A stretch of DNA of 64,000 nucleotides, taken from positions 1,710,001-1,774,000 of the forward strand of contig JALDRJ010000002.1 in assembly GCA_031315865.1 (NCBI GenBank). Direction: 5' to 3'. Positions 16,971-25,912 of the stretch are shown here, piece after piece (positions within the stretch are counted from its first letter, which is position 1; the number at the start of each line of letters is the position of its first letter). The position numbers were made by a program, and so were the translations under genes. Source of the stretch: Nitrospirales bacterium. Lineage in GTDB: Bacteria; Nitrospirota; Nitrospiria; Nitrospirales; UBA8639. Under the pieces are notes generated by a model. That model saw only the letters and a program-made list of their open reading frames with translations. It made no database searches and had not been told where the DNA came from.

Positions 16971-18683
16971 TTGAAAACACTGAGTCGAAGCTTATTGATG
17001 CTAACTGGCCTTGTGGCCGTGGGGGCAGCTTCTGCGTATGGGCAAATCCCAGACGCGCCAGTTGTTGATTTTCCGTATGCGGGGAATCGCACCGGTGTTT
17101 GGGTTGTCGCGCAGTTGCATATCTTGTTCGCTGCCTTCATTCTCGGCGCACCGATTTTTGCGGTTGTTTCTGAGTGGCTAGGGTATAAGAATAATGACCC
17201 CAAGTATGATCGACTCGCAAAGGAGGTCACCAAGGTCACGGTCATCCTGTATAGCATGACCGCGTTGACAGGTGGTCTCTTTATCTTTGTGTTGTTGGGG
17301 ACTTACCCGGATTTTACGACCTGGTTGATCAAGAACTTTTTCCTGGTCTTTGCCATTATCTATCCCCTGCTCTTCATCGCAGAAACGATCATTCTCTATA
17401 CTTATTTCTATTCATGGGATTCGATGAAAGGAAGTAAGAAGGCTCGCCATATCGCGTTAGGCGTGTTGTTGAACCTTGTTGGGACGATTACGCTGTTCGT
17501 GATCGATGGGCCTACGGCATTTATGAATACCCCGGCCAAGGCGGCTGAGGGAATGTCGCTCGTGGAGTTTGTGCAGACCGCGGGCCTGTGGGATAAGGTG
17601 GCCAACTATAGTTGGATGCCGCTGAACCTTCACCGTCTGGTCGGAAATGTGACGTTTGGAGGGTTCATTGCTGGATTAATCGCAGCTTATATGTACATGC
17701 GTTCCCGGTCTGATGAGGAGCGAGCTTACTACGATTGGATGGGATTTATCGGAAATCTTATCGGGGTAGGAGCGCTGCTATTGCTCCCGTTCATGGGCTA
17801 TTTGTTGGCGTATGAGCTTTGTGACTACGATGCTTCAATTTGCCCGTATATGATGGCGGATCAGTTGTCGATGTTCTTTGAGATGCAGGGGGCCATGATT
17901 GGCCTGATTTTTCTCGCCAGTAATTATTATATCTGGCTTAGTATGAAGCGGATTCAGGGTGTCGAGCAGGTAAGGATATCAGGACTGGTGATGATCGCGG
18001 TTATCATTATGCCAGCCGTGATGGGACTGGCCTGGAAGATGTTTCCGCCTCCGGAATGGCAGTCATTGATATTCCTGGCTGCCCTTGTTGTTCTGCCTCC
18101 TGTTCTTAGTAAGCTTCCCGGGTTGAGGTTTACCGTGTCAGCCTTCACGATGATCAAGGTTGGGTTCTTGATGATCGTCGTCGCTGATGCGATTTGGATG
18201 ACCCCGCATGGTTTTGTGGCGACTCAGGGATTGGCCACGCATGACCTAGAACTTCCAGAGTGGGCGCAAGAACTGGCTTTGATGCCAGCGAAAAATGCCG
18301 CTGCGTTTACCTTGGTGTTCCTGACCGTCGTGAATTATATTCTGTACAATCGAGCGATTCGAATGGGGAGCATCTCTTGGGGGAAAATCGATTTTGCCTC
18401 GCAATTTGTTCTCATTTTCCTGGCCTTCAGTGCGATATGGACTATGGGCTTGATGGGGACGGTTCGCTCGTTGACCCGCAAGTATTTCCATGTTTACAAC
18501 CTGGTTCCGGACTTCACTTCTGAGGCCTTTACCCCCACGTTGGCGTATTCCGCCTGGTGGATCACCGGTTGTACGATTGTCTTCTTTGTTGTGGTCAGTT
18601 TTGCCATTATGGTCACACTTCGAATTACGAAAGATAAAGCTCCTGAAGCACAGGGAGTTCCACTTCCTGAAGGGGCGAAATAA
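16971..18683 (+). CDS. Cytochrome-bd-like (CydA-like) multi-haem b membrane protein 1
   Basis: The 570-residue protein has about 13-14 membrane helices and resembles subunit I of cytochrome bd oxidase. His50 in WVVAQLHILFAAF matches the first CydA haem ligand region, and His221 in MPLNLHRLVGN matches the second. The segment FFLVFAIIYPLLFIAETIIL resembles the CydA helix containing the FxxES motif. A clear quinol-binding Q-loop was not found. Unlike CydA it has a cleavable-looking signal peptide (ASA-YGQIP near residue 22). A TTG start is used, with AAGGAGGG about 10 nt upstream. A nine-codon reading frame (from 16945) ends by overlapping this TTG in TTGA, suggesting coupled translation. It is paralogous to the protein encoded at 22572-24437. 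It probably carries haem b in the respiratory complex encoded here, and oxygen reduction is possible but unproven. Confidence 0.82.
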   Translation: MKTLSRSLLMLTGLVAVGAASAYGQIPDAPVVDFPYAGNRTGVWVVAQLHILFAAFILGAPIFAVVSEWLGYKNNDPKYDRLAKEVTKVTVILYSMTALTGGLFIFVLLGTYPDFTTWLIKNFFLVFAIIYPLLFIAETIILYTYFYSWDSMKGSKKARHIALGVLLNLVGTITLFVIDGPTAFMNTPAKAAEGMSLVEFVQTAGLWDKVANYSWMPLNLHRLVGNVTFGGFIAGLIAAYMYMRSRSDEERAYYDWMGFIGNLIGVGALLLLPFMGYLLAYELCDYDASICPYMMADQLSMFFEMQGAMIGLIFLASNYYIWLSMKRIQGVEQVRISGLVMIAVIIMPAVMGLAWKMFPPPEWQSLIFLAALVVLPPVLSKLPGLRFTVSAFTMIKVGFLMIVVADAIWMTPHGFVATQGLATHDLELPEWAQELALMPAKNAAAFTLVFLTVVNYILYNRAIRMGSISWGKIDFASQFVLIFLAFSAIWTMGLMGTVRSLTRKYFHVYNLVPDFTSEAFTPTLAYSAWWITGCTIVFFVVVSFAIMVTLRITKDKAPEAQGVPLPEGAK

Positions 18684-18710
18684 TCCTCAGGGAGTAAAAG
18701 GGGGAAGCGA

Positions 18711-19517
18711 ATGGCTCAGCAAAGTTTGATGGGTAACATCATGAAAAAGGGCATCATTGGCGTGATCGTCGGGGGCATTCTCGTCGTCATTGCCAAGCTG
18801 ACCCATTTTCCGTTTGTGTTTCAAGTGATGTTCTTTATGTATGCGATGTTGGGTGCATTGGTCTTTATTCTTCTTGATGCGCCTTCGATGAAACGGTTGG
18901 AGGGCGGAAAAGCCGCGGTCGGGCTTGTTGTGTTTTATGTCATCTTATCTTTGGTGTACATCGGAGGAGCCAGCGGGCTACCTCAGTACGATCCAGAAGA
19001 TGAAAAGGGAAAGATTGATAAAATCCTCAAAGCAAGGAAAGCTCGAACGGAACAAGGAAAGGCGGAGGAACTCCTTGCTCGGACTAAGGCTCTCGATGAA
19101 CGAGCGATAGCTATCGACAAAAAGTTAAATACCCTCGGAGCAGGGAAGATAGAAGTTGTTGAAGAGGTAGTGTCTGTGACCTCTGCTGCCGGTGGAGATA
19201 TTATTGCACTGGGAAAAGAGCAATGGGAGCTGCAGGAATGCTATAACTGCCACAAACTCTTTGGAGAGGGTGGGAAAAAGCGGGGCCCTGTTCTGGATAA
19301 CATCGGAAGTCTCATGACGCCAGCGCAGCTTAAAGAGAAAATTATCGACCCAAAGAGTTGGATGGCTGAAGGCTTTGATAAACAATACAAAAAAGGCAAG
19401 ATGCCGGACAAGTATAAAGATCTCATGTTTGATAATGAAATCGACGCGCTTGTGGCCTTTCTGGCCTCACTGAAGGATACGTCTGTCGAAACGCCGAAAC
19501 CCATTAAGATGAACTAA
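18711..19517 (+). CDS. Membrane-bound monohaem cytochrome c with coiled-coil linker
   Basis: The 268-residue protein begins with three hydrophobic segments (about residues 14-29, 37-56 and 68-87). A charged helical linker follows (about 98-140, ARKARTEQGKAEELLARTK), then a cytochrome c domain with haem motif CYNCH (177-181). The candidate Met ligand is in KKGKMPDKYKDL. The closing EIDALVAFLASL helix is typical of class I cytochromes c. It lies 27 bp after the first CydA-like gene and 24 bp before the Rieske gene, with GGGGAAG as ribosome site, so it is a likely subunit of the same complex, with its haem on the periplasmic side. Confidence 0.85.
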   Translation: MAQQSLMGNIMKKGIIGVIVGGILVVIAKLTHFPFVFQVMFFMYAMLGALVFILLDAPSMKRLEGGKAAVGLVVFYVILSLVYIGGASGLPQYDPEDEKGKIDKILKARKARTEQGKAEELLARTKALDERAIAIDKKLNTLGAGKIEVVEEVVSVTSAAGGDIIALGKEQWELQECYNCHKLFGEGGKKRGPVLDNIGSLMTPAQLKEKIIDPKSWMAEGFDKQYKKGKMPDKYKDLMFDNEIDALVAFLASLKDTSVETPKPIKMN

Positions 19518-19541
19518 TTTATTTAACGACTCTGTTGTCTT

Positions 19542-20486
19542 ATGCAACCTAAATTATCCGCAAAAGCAAGCTGTAGTGATGGGGAGGTTGGAAGGGTCTC
19601 AAAGGTCATTGTGGACCCCATTTCTCATGAGGTGAGCCATATTGTTGTGCAGGAAACCTCAGGTCAGCGACAGGAGCGTAAGGTTCCTATTGGGGAAGTC
19701 CAGGAAATCGTGAATGAGGAGGAAATCACTCTTCGGTGTTCTAGGGGTGAGTTTGCGCAATTTCCAGTCCTGGATCGGGATCACTATGTGACGACCCATG
19801 AGGTCGAGATTGCGCATCTTGAAGACAACCTGCATGTTGAGCCTGGAGAGGTATTAGTCCCTTTTCCATGCTTGGAACGCGATGTTCCGCGCCGAACGTT
19901 TTTCACGAATATGACTCATGCGATCGGAGCCCTCATCGCTCTGCCTTTGGCGTTTCCTGTCTTGAAATACCTTATGAAGCCGATGTACAAGCCATTCGAT
20001 AATGAATGGTTTAACGTCGGTAATATTAAAAAAATCACGAAAGAAAATATCGGGTATCAGTTCAAGTTTGATCGCGGGTTTAAAGAAGCTTTCATGCCAG
20101 AGCAACAAATTGAAAAAAATATCTGGGTCGTCAAGGCCACACCTGAGGTCAAGAAAGCCGTCTACGACGGGAAAGACCGAAAGTATTACGATAACAATGG
20201 TAACGTCATCTGGGTGAATAAAGCCAACTCTCCCTACATCGGCTATTCGGGCAAATGTCCTCATCTTGGCTGCGGGTATAAATGGAGAAAGACAAAGAAT
20301 TTTCCCGATGGTGTATTTTTGTGTCCTTGTCATTTGAGCATCTATGATGAAGCGGGTAAGGTGCTTGATGGCCCTGCGCCGAGGGCCCTAGATGTACTTC
20401 CGCTTGATGTGAATGCTGGTGGAGAAATAAAAATCATTGACGTGGAATACAAGGCTGGCGTGAAGAATCAAATTCGACTTTTATAA
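19542..20486 (+). CDS. Rieske iron-sulfur protein with N-terminal PRC-barrel-like domain
   Basis: The 314-residue protein has three parts. Residues 1-100 look like a PRC-barrel (GEVGRVSKVIVDPISHEVSH followed by IVVQ, then KVPIGEVQEI), a small beta domain known from RimM and reaction-centre subunit H. Residues 116-145 hold PRRTFF followed by one hydrophobic helix (ALIALPLAFPVL), which looks like an internal Tat-type signal anchor. Residues 230-275 hold the Rieske [2Fe-2S] site, CPHLGC (Cys239, His241, Cys244) and CPCH (Cys261, Cys263, His264). The cluster passes electrons from quinol at cytochrome b to cytochrome c. The cytochrome b gene follows 16 bp downstream. The N-terminal domain would sit in the cytoplasm, which is unusual for a Rieske protein. 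Confidence 0.92.
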   Translation: MQPKLSAKASCSDGEVGRVSKVIVDPISHEVSHIVVQETSGQRQERKVPIGEVQEIVNEEEITLRCSRGEFAQFPVLDRDHYVTTHEVEIAHLEDNLHVEPGEVLVPFPCLERDVPRRTFFTNMTHAIGALIALPLAFPVLKYLMKPMYKPFDNEWFNVGNIKKITKENIGYQFKFDRGFKEAFMPEQQIEKNIWVVKATPEVKKAVYDGKDRKYYDNNGNVIWVNKANSPYIGYSGKCPHLGCGYKWRKTKNFPDGVFLCPCHLSIYDEAGKVLDGPAPRALDVLPLDVNAGGEIKIIDVEYKAGVKNQIRLL

Positions 20487-20502
20487 TTGCCTCATTTTTA
20501 CC

Positions 20503-21615
20503 ATGAATGAACAACCGCGTACCGTAAATGAGCCGAATGCGTTTGAAAAAGTTGTCGACTTCGTAGATGAGCGAGTCGGGCTAAAAACGATACAAGCGAA
20601 GATGCTCAATGAGCCAGTTCCTGGTGGCTCGCGCTGGGCATACGCGTTCGGTTCGGTTCTCCTCTTCATTTTCATCCTCCAAGTGGTTACTGGGATCCTG
20701 CTGATGTTCTACTACGTCCCCAGTACCGATCATGCCTACGCCAGTACTCAATATATTATCCATGAAGTCGAGTATGGCTGGTTTTTGTTGAGCTACCATT
20801 TCTGGGGATCCTCAGCCATGGTCGTCATGGTTTTTGCGCATATGTCTCAGGTATTTCTCTGGGGGGCGTATAAAAAGCCACGAGAATTGATATGGCTAGT
20901 TGGATTGGCGTTGTTCGGGATTGTCATGGCATTCGGGTTTACTGGATATTTGCTTCCTTGGGATCAGCGAGCCTATTGGGCAACAGTCGTTGGAGTTGAG
21001 ATCATGGACAAGACGCCGCTTGTCGGTGATTTTATGGCTCGTTTCTTAAAGGGAGGGCCAACCCCTGGGCAGATGACTCTCAGCCGATTCTTCGTGATTC
21101 ACGTGATGGTTCTGCCAGCAGGATTAATGGGACTGGCAGGCTTGCATCTATTCCTTTTCCGTAAGGCTGGCCCTGCCGGACCATTCCGAGGTACTCCAGA
21201 AGAGCTGAAAGCCAAAACTGATTACTTTTTCCCTCGTCAAATTTGGAAAGATATCGTGGCGATGGCCACAGTGTTCTTGATCGTCTGCAGCCTGGCATTT
21301 ATCGAACCAGTTGTGTTGTTAGAGAAAGCAACCCCAGACCCAGGGGATTATCATCCTGAGCCAGAGTGGTACTTCTTATTCTTATTCCAGCTCTTGCGTT
21401 TGAAAATGTTTGGCGGGGAATTTGGGCAATTTCTTGGGGCCATTGCCATTCCTGGTGCATTTATGGCTCTCTTGGCAGCTTTGCCATTTCTTGATACCAA
21501 TCCTGAGCGTAATATTTTTAAGAGACCGGTTGCTCTGGTAAGTTGGATTGTCATTATGGTCGGTATTCTCATTTTTACCGTTTCGGCCATTTTAAATCGA
21601 GAATTTCTTCACTAA
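20503..21615 (+). CDS. Cytochrome b of a bc/b6f-type quinol-cytochrome c reductase
   Basis: The 370-residue membrane protein binds two b haems through His99 and His113 (in LLSYHFWGSS and VFAHMSQVF) and His200 and His215 (in FFVIHVMV and LAGLHLFLF). The spacing in the second pair, 14 residues between the histidines, is that of cytochrome b6 rather than mitochondrial cytochrome b. The C-terminal half is fused as in cytochrome b and carries HPEPEWYF (284-291), the PEWY motif of the quinol-oxidising Qo site. GFTGYLLPWDQRAYWA is the usual conserved loop. It lies directly after the Rieske gene, as in pet operons, and is the core of the quinol-oxidising part of this cluster. Confidence 0.95.
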   Translation: MNEQPRTVNEPNAFEKVVDFVDERVGLKTIQAKMLNEPVPGGSRWAYAFGSVLLFIFILQVVTGILLMFYYVPSTDHAYASTQYIIHEVEYGWFLLSYHFWGSSAMVVMVFAHMSQVFLWGAYKKPRELIWLVGLALFGIVMAFGFTGYLLPWDQRAYWATVVGVEIMDKTPLVGDFMARFLKGGPTPGQMTLSRFFVIHVMVLPAGLMGLAGLHLFLFRKAGPAGPFRGTPEELKAKTDYFFPRQIWKDIVAMATVFLIVCSLAFIEPVVLLEKATPDPGDYHPEPEWYFLFLFQLLRLKMFGGEFGQFLGAIAIPGAFMALLAALPFLDTNPERNIFKRPVALVSWIVIMVGILIFTVSAILNREFLH

Positions 21616-21622
21616 AACTAAT

Positions 21623-22501
21623 ATGTCAAATACGAAACTCGGTCTTCTCGTTTTCTGGCCGACCTTTTGGACGGGCTTTCCGATCAAAATGGTCGTTTGT
21701 CTATTACTGTTGGCCGGAGGGCTTCATCCCTGGAAAGGTCTAGGGCTTGAGTTTTTACTCGCCCTGTCCATCCCTATCGATATTTGGGCTTTAGGCGTTT
21801 GCGCGCGAACGGTGTTTTTGGAACGTTTGGATGTCGATCCTCAACCTGGCCTGGGACTAAGACTGTGGTGGAAGTGGGCGTTGTTTAGTGCTATCTACCT
21901 GCCAATAACGACCATCATCGTAAAAGCTGTGACATCCGGCTCAAAGGCGATGAGTCACAGCATTGTTGAAACCATTAAGGAATATATTTGGGCAGTGCCA
22001 GTCGCGGAGCAAATATCGATTGATTTGGTCTTATGGGGGACAGTCGCCTCTGTAGTCCTTATTCTCTTAGTCATGGGATGGTTGTGGGGGCTTGGAGCTT
22101 TTGCGCAACGTGAAGTCTCAGCGGGAGTAAAGAAAGACGGAACGTTCCAGGATATTGTGCGTTTCTGGGATCTACTACGGGTTCCACGGGATCAGGCATT
22201 ACTCCTTACTGCCTTTACAGGAACAGGGGTTGTTCTTGTCTTTCTTTTTTGGGGACTACTGCCGGAAACCACGCCTCATCCTCATGATGAATATGAGTAC
22301 ACGAATGTGGTAAAGGTAGAGCCGCCAGTTAAGCCGCTTGAGGTTCTTAAGTTTACAGAAAAAGTATTGAAAAAAGCAGAGCTGGCGATTCAGGGATTAG
22401 AAAACGAAAAAGATGTAGAAGACGACGCAAGCAAGGAAAATGGATCGCAGCAAGAAAAGGTCAAGGCTGAATCCCAGAAAGCAACGTCTCCTCCAAAGTA
22501 A
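21623..22501 (+). CDS. Membrane protein of unknown function in the respiratory cluster
   Basis: The 292-residue protein has about four to six hydrophobic helices (for example MVVCLLLLAGGL, FLLALSIPIDIWALGV, SVVLILLVMGWLWGLGAF and GTGVVLVFLFWGLLP) and a charged soluble tail of about 80 residues (EKVLKKAELAIQGLENEKD and following). No haem c motif or recognised domain is visible. It starts 7 bp after the cytochrome b gene and lies between it and the second CydA-like gene, so it is probably a structural or linking subunit of the complex. I do not recognise its family. Confidence 0.75.
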   Translation: MSNTKLGLLVFWPTFWTGFPIKMVVCLLLLAGGLHPWKGLGLEFLLALSIPIDIWALGVCARTVFLERLDVDPQPGLGLRLWWKWALFSAIYLPITTIIVKAVTSGSKAMSHSIVETIKEYIWAVPVAEQISIDLVLWGTVASVVLILLVMGWLWGLGAFAQREVSAGVKKDGTFQDIVRFWDLLRVPRDQALLLTAFTGTGVVLVFLFWGLLPETTPHPHDEYEYTNVVKVEPPVKPLEVLKFTEKVLKKAELAIQGLENEKDVEDDASKENGSQQEKVKAESQKATSPPK

Positions 22502-22571
22502 AGATGGGATGTAACATTATCTGAGTCCCCGTGACGGTCAAAACAGGCCAGCGGGTCAGGAGAAGGGTCAC

Positions 22572-24437
22572 ATGAACAGGAAACCTCTTCAAATCCTCAG
22601 GAATTCTAGTTTTCCGATTTCGGGGAGCGCTCTTCTTAAATGGGGTGGTCTGTTCATTCTTGTATTGTTCCCGGTTTTGGCATGGGCTCAAGATGCGGCT
22701 ACCCAGGCCATGTCGGTGGAGTATCGTGATATTCCAGGAATTGGGAGCCGGAATATTATTTGGATCGTAGCTCAACAGCATCTTTTGCTGGCAGGCTTCG
22801 TTCTGGGAGTTCCTATTTTTGCCTGGGTTTGTGAAATAGTCGGTTGGAAGACCAAAGAGCCTCGCTATGACAAGCTGGCTAAGGAATTTACCAAGCTTCT
22901 CACTTCAGCCTATGCGACGACGGCTCTGTTTGGAGGGATTCTACTTTTCCTTCTTATTGGTCTGTACCCGAAATTAATGGCTTACCTGACCGACATCTTC
23001 TTTCCATCGTTTATCGCCTACTGTCTCCTTTTTATCGCAGAAACTGCCACGCTTTATATGTATTGGTATGGATGGGATGCGATGCAGGGTAACAAAAAGG
23101 CTTTGCATATCTTCCTTGGCTTCCTGCTCAATTTATTCGCGATTGGCATTATGATCGTTCCTAATGCGTGGGCGACTTTCCAGGCCAGCCCTGTTGTGGT
23201 GGCAGACGGAACCGCGATTGAAAAAGCCTGGGCCGCCATGCAGAACCCGACGTGGTGGCCGGTGAATATTCACAGGCTGATCGCAAACGTCGTACTGGGT
23301 GGGTTCATCTGCGGCGCGTACGCCGGAGTGCGTTATCTGCTCGCCGTCACCCGTGAAGAGAAAGAGCATTATGACTGGATGGGATATGTTGGAAATTTTA
23401 TCGGTGTCTTTGGGATGTTGCCCTTGCCCTTCGCCGGATATTGGTTGATGCGAGAAATCTATCAGTATAATCAGCAGATGGGGATCACCCTGATGGGTGG
23501 ATTTTTAGCGTGGTTGTTTATCCTTCAGGCGATGCTGATTGGCGTGTTATTCCTTGGAGCCAATTATTACTTCTGGCTAGGTATTGCTCACAGGATACCT
23601 GGGTCTGAGGGTCAGTATAAAAAACCCATTATGGCGATGCTGATCGTCTTGCTCGTTTGTCTGGGGGTGTGGATGACACCACATTCTCTCGTTGCCAGTT
23701 TGGAAGAAGCCAGAAAAATGGGAGGAACCCATCACCCACTTCTCGGGGTGTTTGGGGTGATGTCCGCCAAGATGACCGTATCGAATTTGATGATTCTCGT
23801 GACATTTATGAGTTTTATTATGTATTGGCGGGCGGGAAAGGTTGAAACAGCTGGTTGGGCGAAAGCCGCAAAAGCGCTCATGGGAGCTTTGCTGGTGATC
23901 GCTGGAATCGCCGTGATCGTACTTGGAGTCTGGGGATATTTCGTGCCGGCCATCATCAGGATTAACTATTTTTCAGTGGCGCAGGTGTTGATCGTGCTCT
24001 TTATCATGATAACCTTCACACCATTAACGGCGCTTTTGATGAAAAGCGCTAAAACCACGACCGAGATGGTGTGGGGAAAAATGCCTATTCGTGCTGGATA
24101 TAGTCTGGTGTTGAATGCCGTGATGGTCATCCTGTTGATGTCACTCATGGGCTATGCGCGATCATCCTCTCGCGTGCATTGGCATATTTATGGTGTGATG
24201 CGAGATACGTCAGAATACGCCTACTCACCGGCGCTCGGCTATGCCGCTGCATTTATGTCATTGAATACCTTTGTGTTTTGTTTGTTGGCGGCATTCATAT
24301 TCTGGGTCGCAACTTTAGGAGATAAAGCGAAAAAACAGCCACCAGAAGGAGGGGAGGCTGAGAAGGTTCCCCCAATGGGAAGCGTGGCTCCAGCGATGGC
24401 TGGAGGAGCTCCTAGGCAGGGCGAAAAGCTAAGCTGA
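22572..24437 (+). CDS. Cytochrome-bd-like (CydA-like) multi-haem b membrane protein 2
   Basis: The 621-residue protein is a paralogue of the one encoded at 16971-18683. It shares the order WIVAQQHLLL (His70), a second His in WWPVNIHRLIANV (His234), HYDWMGYVGNFIGVFGMLP and VWMTPHSLVAS. It also has a signal peptide (VLFPVLAWA-QDA, near residue 39) and about 14 membrane helices, then a Gly/Pro-rich cytoplasmic or periplasmic tail (PPEGGEAEKVPPMG). Tail and signal peptide are not features of ordinary CydA. The two copies probably carry haem b in one complex. Which one, if either, reduces oxygen cannot be told from the sequence. It starts 70 bp after the preceding gene, with AGGAGAAGG upstream. 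Confidence 0.82.
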   Translation: MNRKPLQILRNSSFPISGSALLKWGGLFILVLFPVLAWAQDAATQAMSVEYRDIPGIGSRNIIWIVAQQHLLLAGFVLGVPIFAWVCEIVGWKTKEPRYDKLAKEFTKLLTSAYATTALFGGILLFLLIGLYPKLMAYLTDIFFPSFIAYCLLFIAETATLYMYWYGWDAMQGNKKALHIFLGFLLNLFAIGIMIVPNAWATFQASPVVVADGTAIEKAWAAMQNPTWWPVNIHRLIANVVLGGFICGAYAGVRYLLAVTREEKEHYDWMGYVGNFIGVFGMLPLPFAGYWLMREIYQYNQQMGITLMGGFLAWLFILQAMLIGVLFLGANYYFWLGIAHRIPGSEGQYKKPIMAMLIVLLVCLGVWMTPHSLVASLEEARKMGGTHHPLLGVFGVMSAKMTVSNLMILVTFMSFIMYWRAGKVETAGWAKAAKALMGALLVIAGIAVIVLGVWGYFVPAIIRINYFSVAQVLIVLFIMITFTPLTALLMKSAKTTTEMVWGKMPIRAGYSLVLNAVMVILLMSLMGYARSSSRVHWHIYGVMRDTSEYAYSPALGYAAAFMSLNTFVFCLLAAFIFWVATLGDKAKKQPPEGGEAEKVPPMGSVAPAMAGGAPRQGEKLS

Positions 24438-24488
24438 GTTCTGGGCTATCCTTGGGGATTTGCTGATAACCAGGAAATAAGAGGCATC

Positions 24489-25145
24489 ATGAGTGAAGTT
24501 GCATTATTGCAATTGATAGGGCTGATCGTTGTCGGACTTGGCGTAGCTATTCTTCTGTTCATCAAATCCAAGTTCCTTAGGGTTATCGGGTTTGTCATAA
24601 TTGTTCTAGGATCATTCAGCCTGATTGCCTTGGGTGTTCCACAAATGGCATCTCTCCCTCCAGCTATCGAGACTTTTGATATTGCCAGCGTCAAGACGCC
24701 AGACGATCTGGCGTCTATCGGCCAGAAAATATTTTTTAGTAAAGGTCAATGTGCTTTGTGTCATTCCATTGGTCCGAGTGAATCAGCGAGGTGTCCTGAT
24801 CTTGCTGGTATCGGGGCAAAACTAACTCCTGAGTTTATCTATGAGAGTTTAACGGATCCACAAGCTTACATCTATTTGGACTTCCGCCACGATCAGCTTC
24901 CCGAGGAGTATCCGGCGCGTATGCCGTATATCAACAAAAATCCCATTGCGCTGAGTAAACCCGAGATCTATTCGGTCATCGCATTTTTGCAAAAGATGAG
25001 CGGTGAACCTATCAGTATTCAGATAGAAGATGTGATGGTCGTTGAGGTAGCCGAAGAACGAATACCAGTCCCCATTCATGCCGCTCCAAATGTGAGTGAA
25101 GAAGAAGTGGTCGTCGTTGGGACCACCAGTATTGAAAGTGATTAA
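24489..25145 (+). CDS. Membrane-anchored monohaem cytochrome c
   Basis: The 218-residue protein has two N-terminal membrane segments (about residues 7-25 and 31-50), then a cytochrome c domain with haem motif CALCH (88-92). Met145 in YPARMPYINK probably serves as sixth ligand, and SKPEIYSVIAFLQKM is the closing helix. The end is acidic (VSEEEVVVVG). It sits in the middle of the cluster, 50 bp after the second CydA-like gene and with the next cytochrome c gene 18 bp downstream. Confidence 0.87.
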   Translation: MSEVALLQLIGLIVVGLGVAILLFIKSKFLRVIGFVIIVLGSFSLIALGVPQMASLPPAIETFDIASVKTPDDLASIGQKIFFSKGQCALCHSIGPSESARCPDLAGIGAKLTPEFIYESLTDPQAYIYLDFRHDQLPEEYPARMPYINKNPIALSKPEIYSVIAFLQKMSGEPISIQIEDVMVVEVAEERIPVPIHAAPNVSEEEVVVVGTTSIESD

Positions 25146-25163
25146 ACGCTAGGAGTGAGTGTT

Positions 25164-25886
25164 ATGAAAGGTCCTCTCGTATCAGCAGCGATTTTGCTTA
25201 GTGGCGTCTTTGTCTTTTTAAAGTTTATTCTCCCTTTGTTTACGGCGCCTTTGCCGGCAAGCCTCATATATCTCTACTTGGCAATTACGCTGAGTGGAAT
25301 CATGATTTTTGACACCATGAGTGAGAGAGGACTTGAGACATTCATGGGACCCATAAATCGGTTTTTGTCGGGAGAAGTTCAGGGCACGGCCAAAACGGCC
25401 AGGCTCTTGGTCTTTATTGTCTTCCCTCTACTGGTAGGCTGGCAAACGTATACTAAACTAGCTCCGAGTGATTTACCTCCAGCAGAGAACCGAACGATCC
25501 ACCCGGCGCCTCCTGGTGAATTCGTTGGATTAGCGAATCCTTACCCCACGAATAATTCTAATATTCAGCAGGGGAAGGGAATCTATGCAGCGAACTGCTC
25601 ACCCTGTCATGGTCCAAACTTTGATGGAAAGGGCGTGGCTGCGCCAGGATTCAATCCTCCTCCTGCCAATTTTGCGGATCCTGGAACCATTGCTCAGCTT
25701 CAGGAATCGTACTTATTTTGGCGTATAAAAAAAGGTGGGGTCGGCTTACCGATTGAAGGGATGCCATGGAAGTCCGCCATGCCTCGCTGGGAGGAGGAAT
25801 TAACGGATGAGCAGATTTGGAAAGTGATTATCGGTGAATACGATGGGGCCGGACAATCACCAAGAACCTGGGAAGAAGAAGAATAG
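25164..25886 (+). CDS. Membrane-anchored monohaem cytochrome c
   Basis: The 240-residue protein has three membrane segments (about residues 5-27, 32-50 and 81-97), then a cytochrome c domain with haem motif CSPCH (145-149). GLPIEGMPWKSAMPRW supplies candidate Met ligands, and LTDEQIWKVIIGEYDG forms the closing helix. The ATG at 25164 is chosen because AGGAG lies 8 nt upstream. An in-frame GTG three codons earlier overlaps that ribosome site. It belongs to the same gene run and is likely another electron carrier of the complex, facing the periplasm. Confidence 0.87.
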   Translation: MKGPLVSAAILLSGVFVFLKFILPLFTAPLPASLIYLYLAITLSGIMIFDTMSERGLETFMGPINRFLSGEVQGTAKTARLLVFIVFPLLVGWQTYTKLAPSDLPPAENRTIHPAPPGEFVGLANPYPTNNSNIQQGKGIYAANCSPCHGPNFDGKGVAAPGFNPPPANFADPGTIAQLQESYLFWRIKKGGVGLPIEGMPWKSAMPRWEEELTDEQIWKVIIGEYDGAGQSPRTWEEEE

Positions 25887-25912
25887 AGAGTGATTTTATT
25901 CTTTGTAACCAG

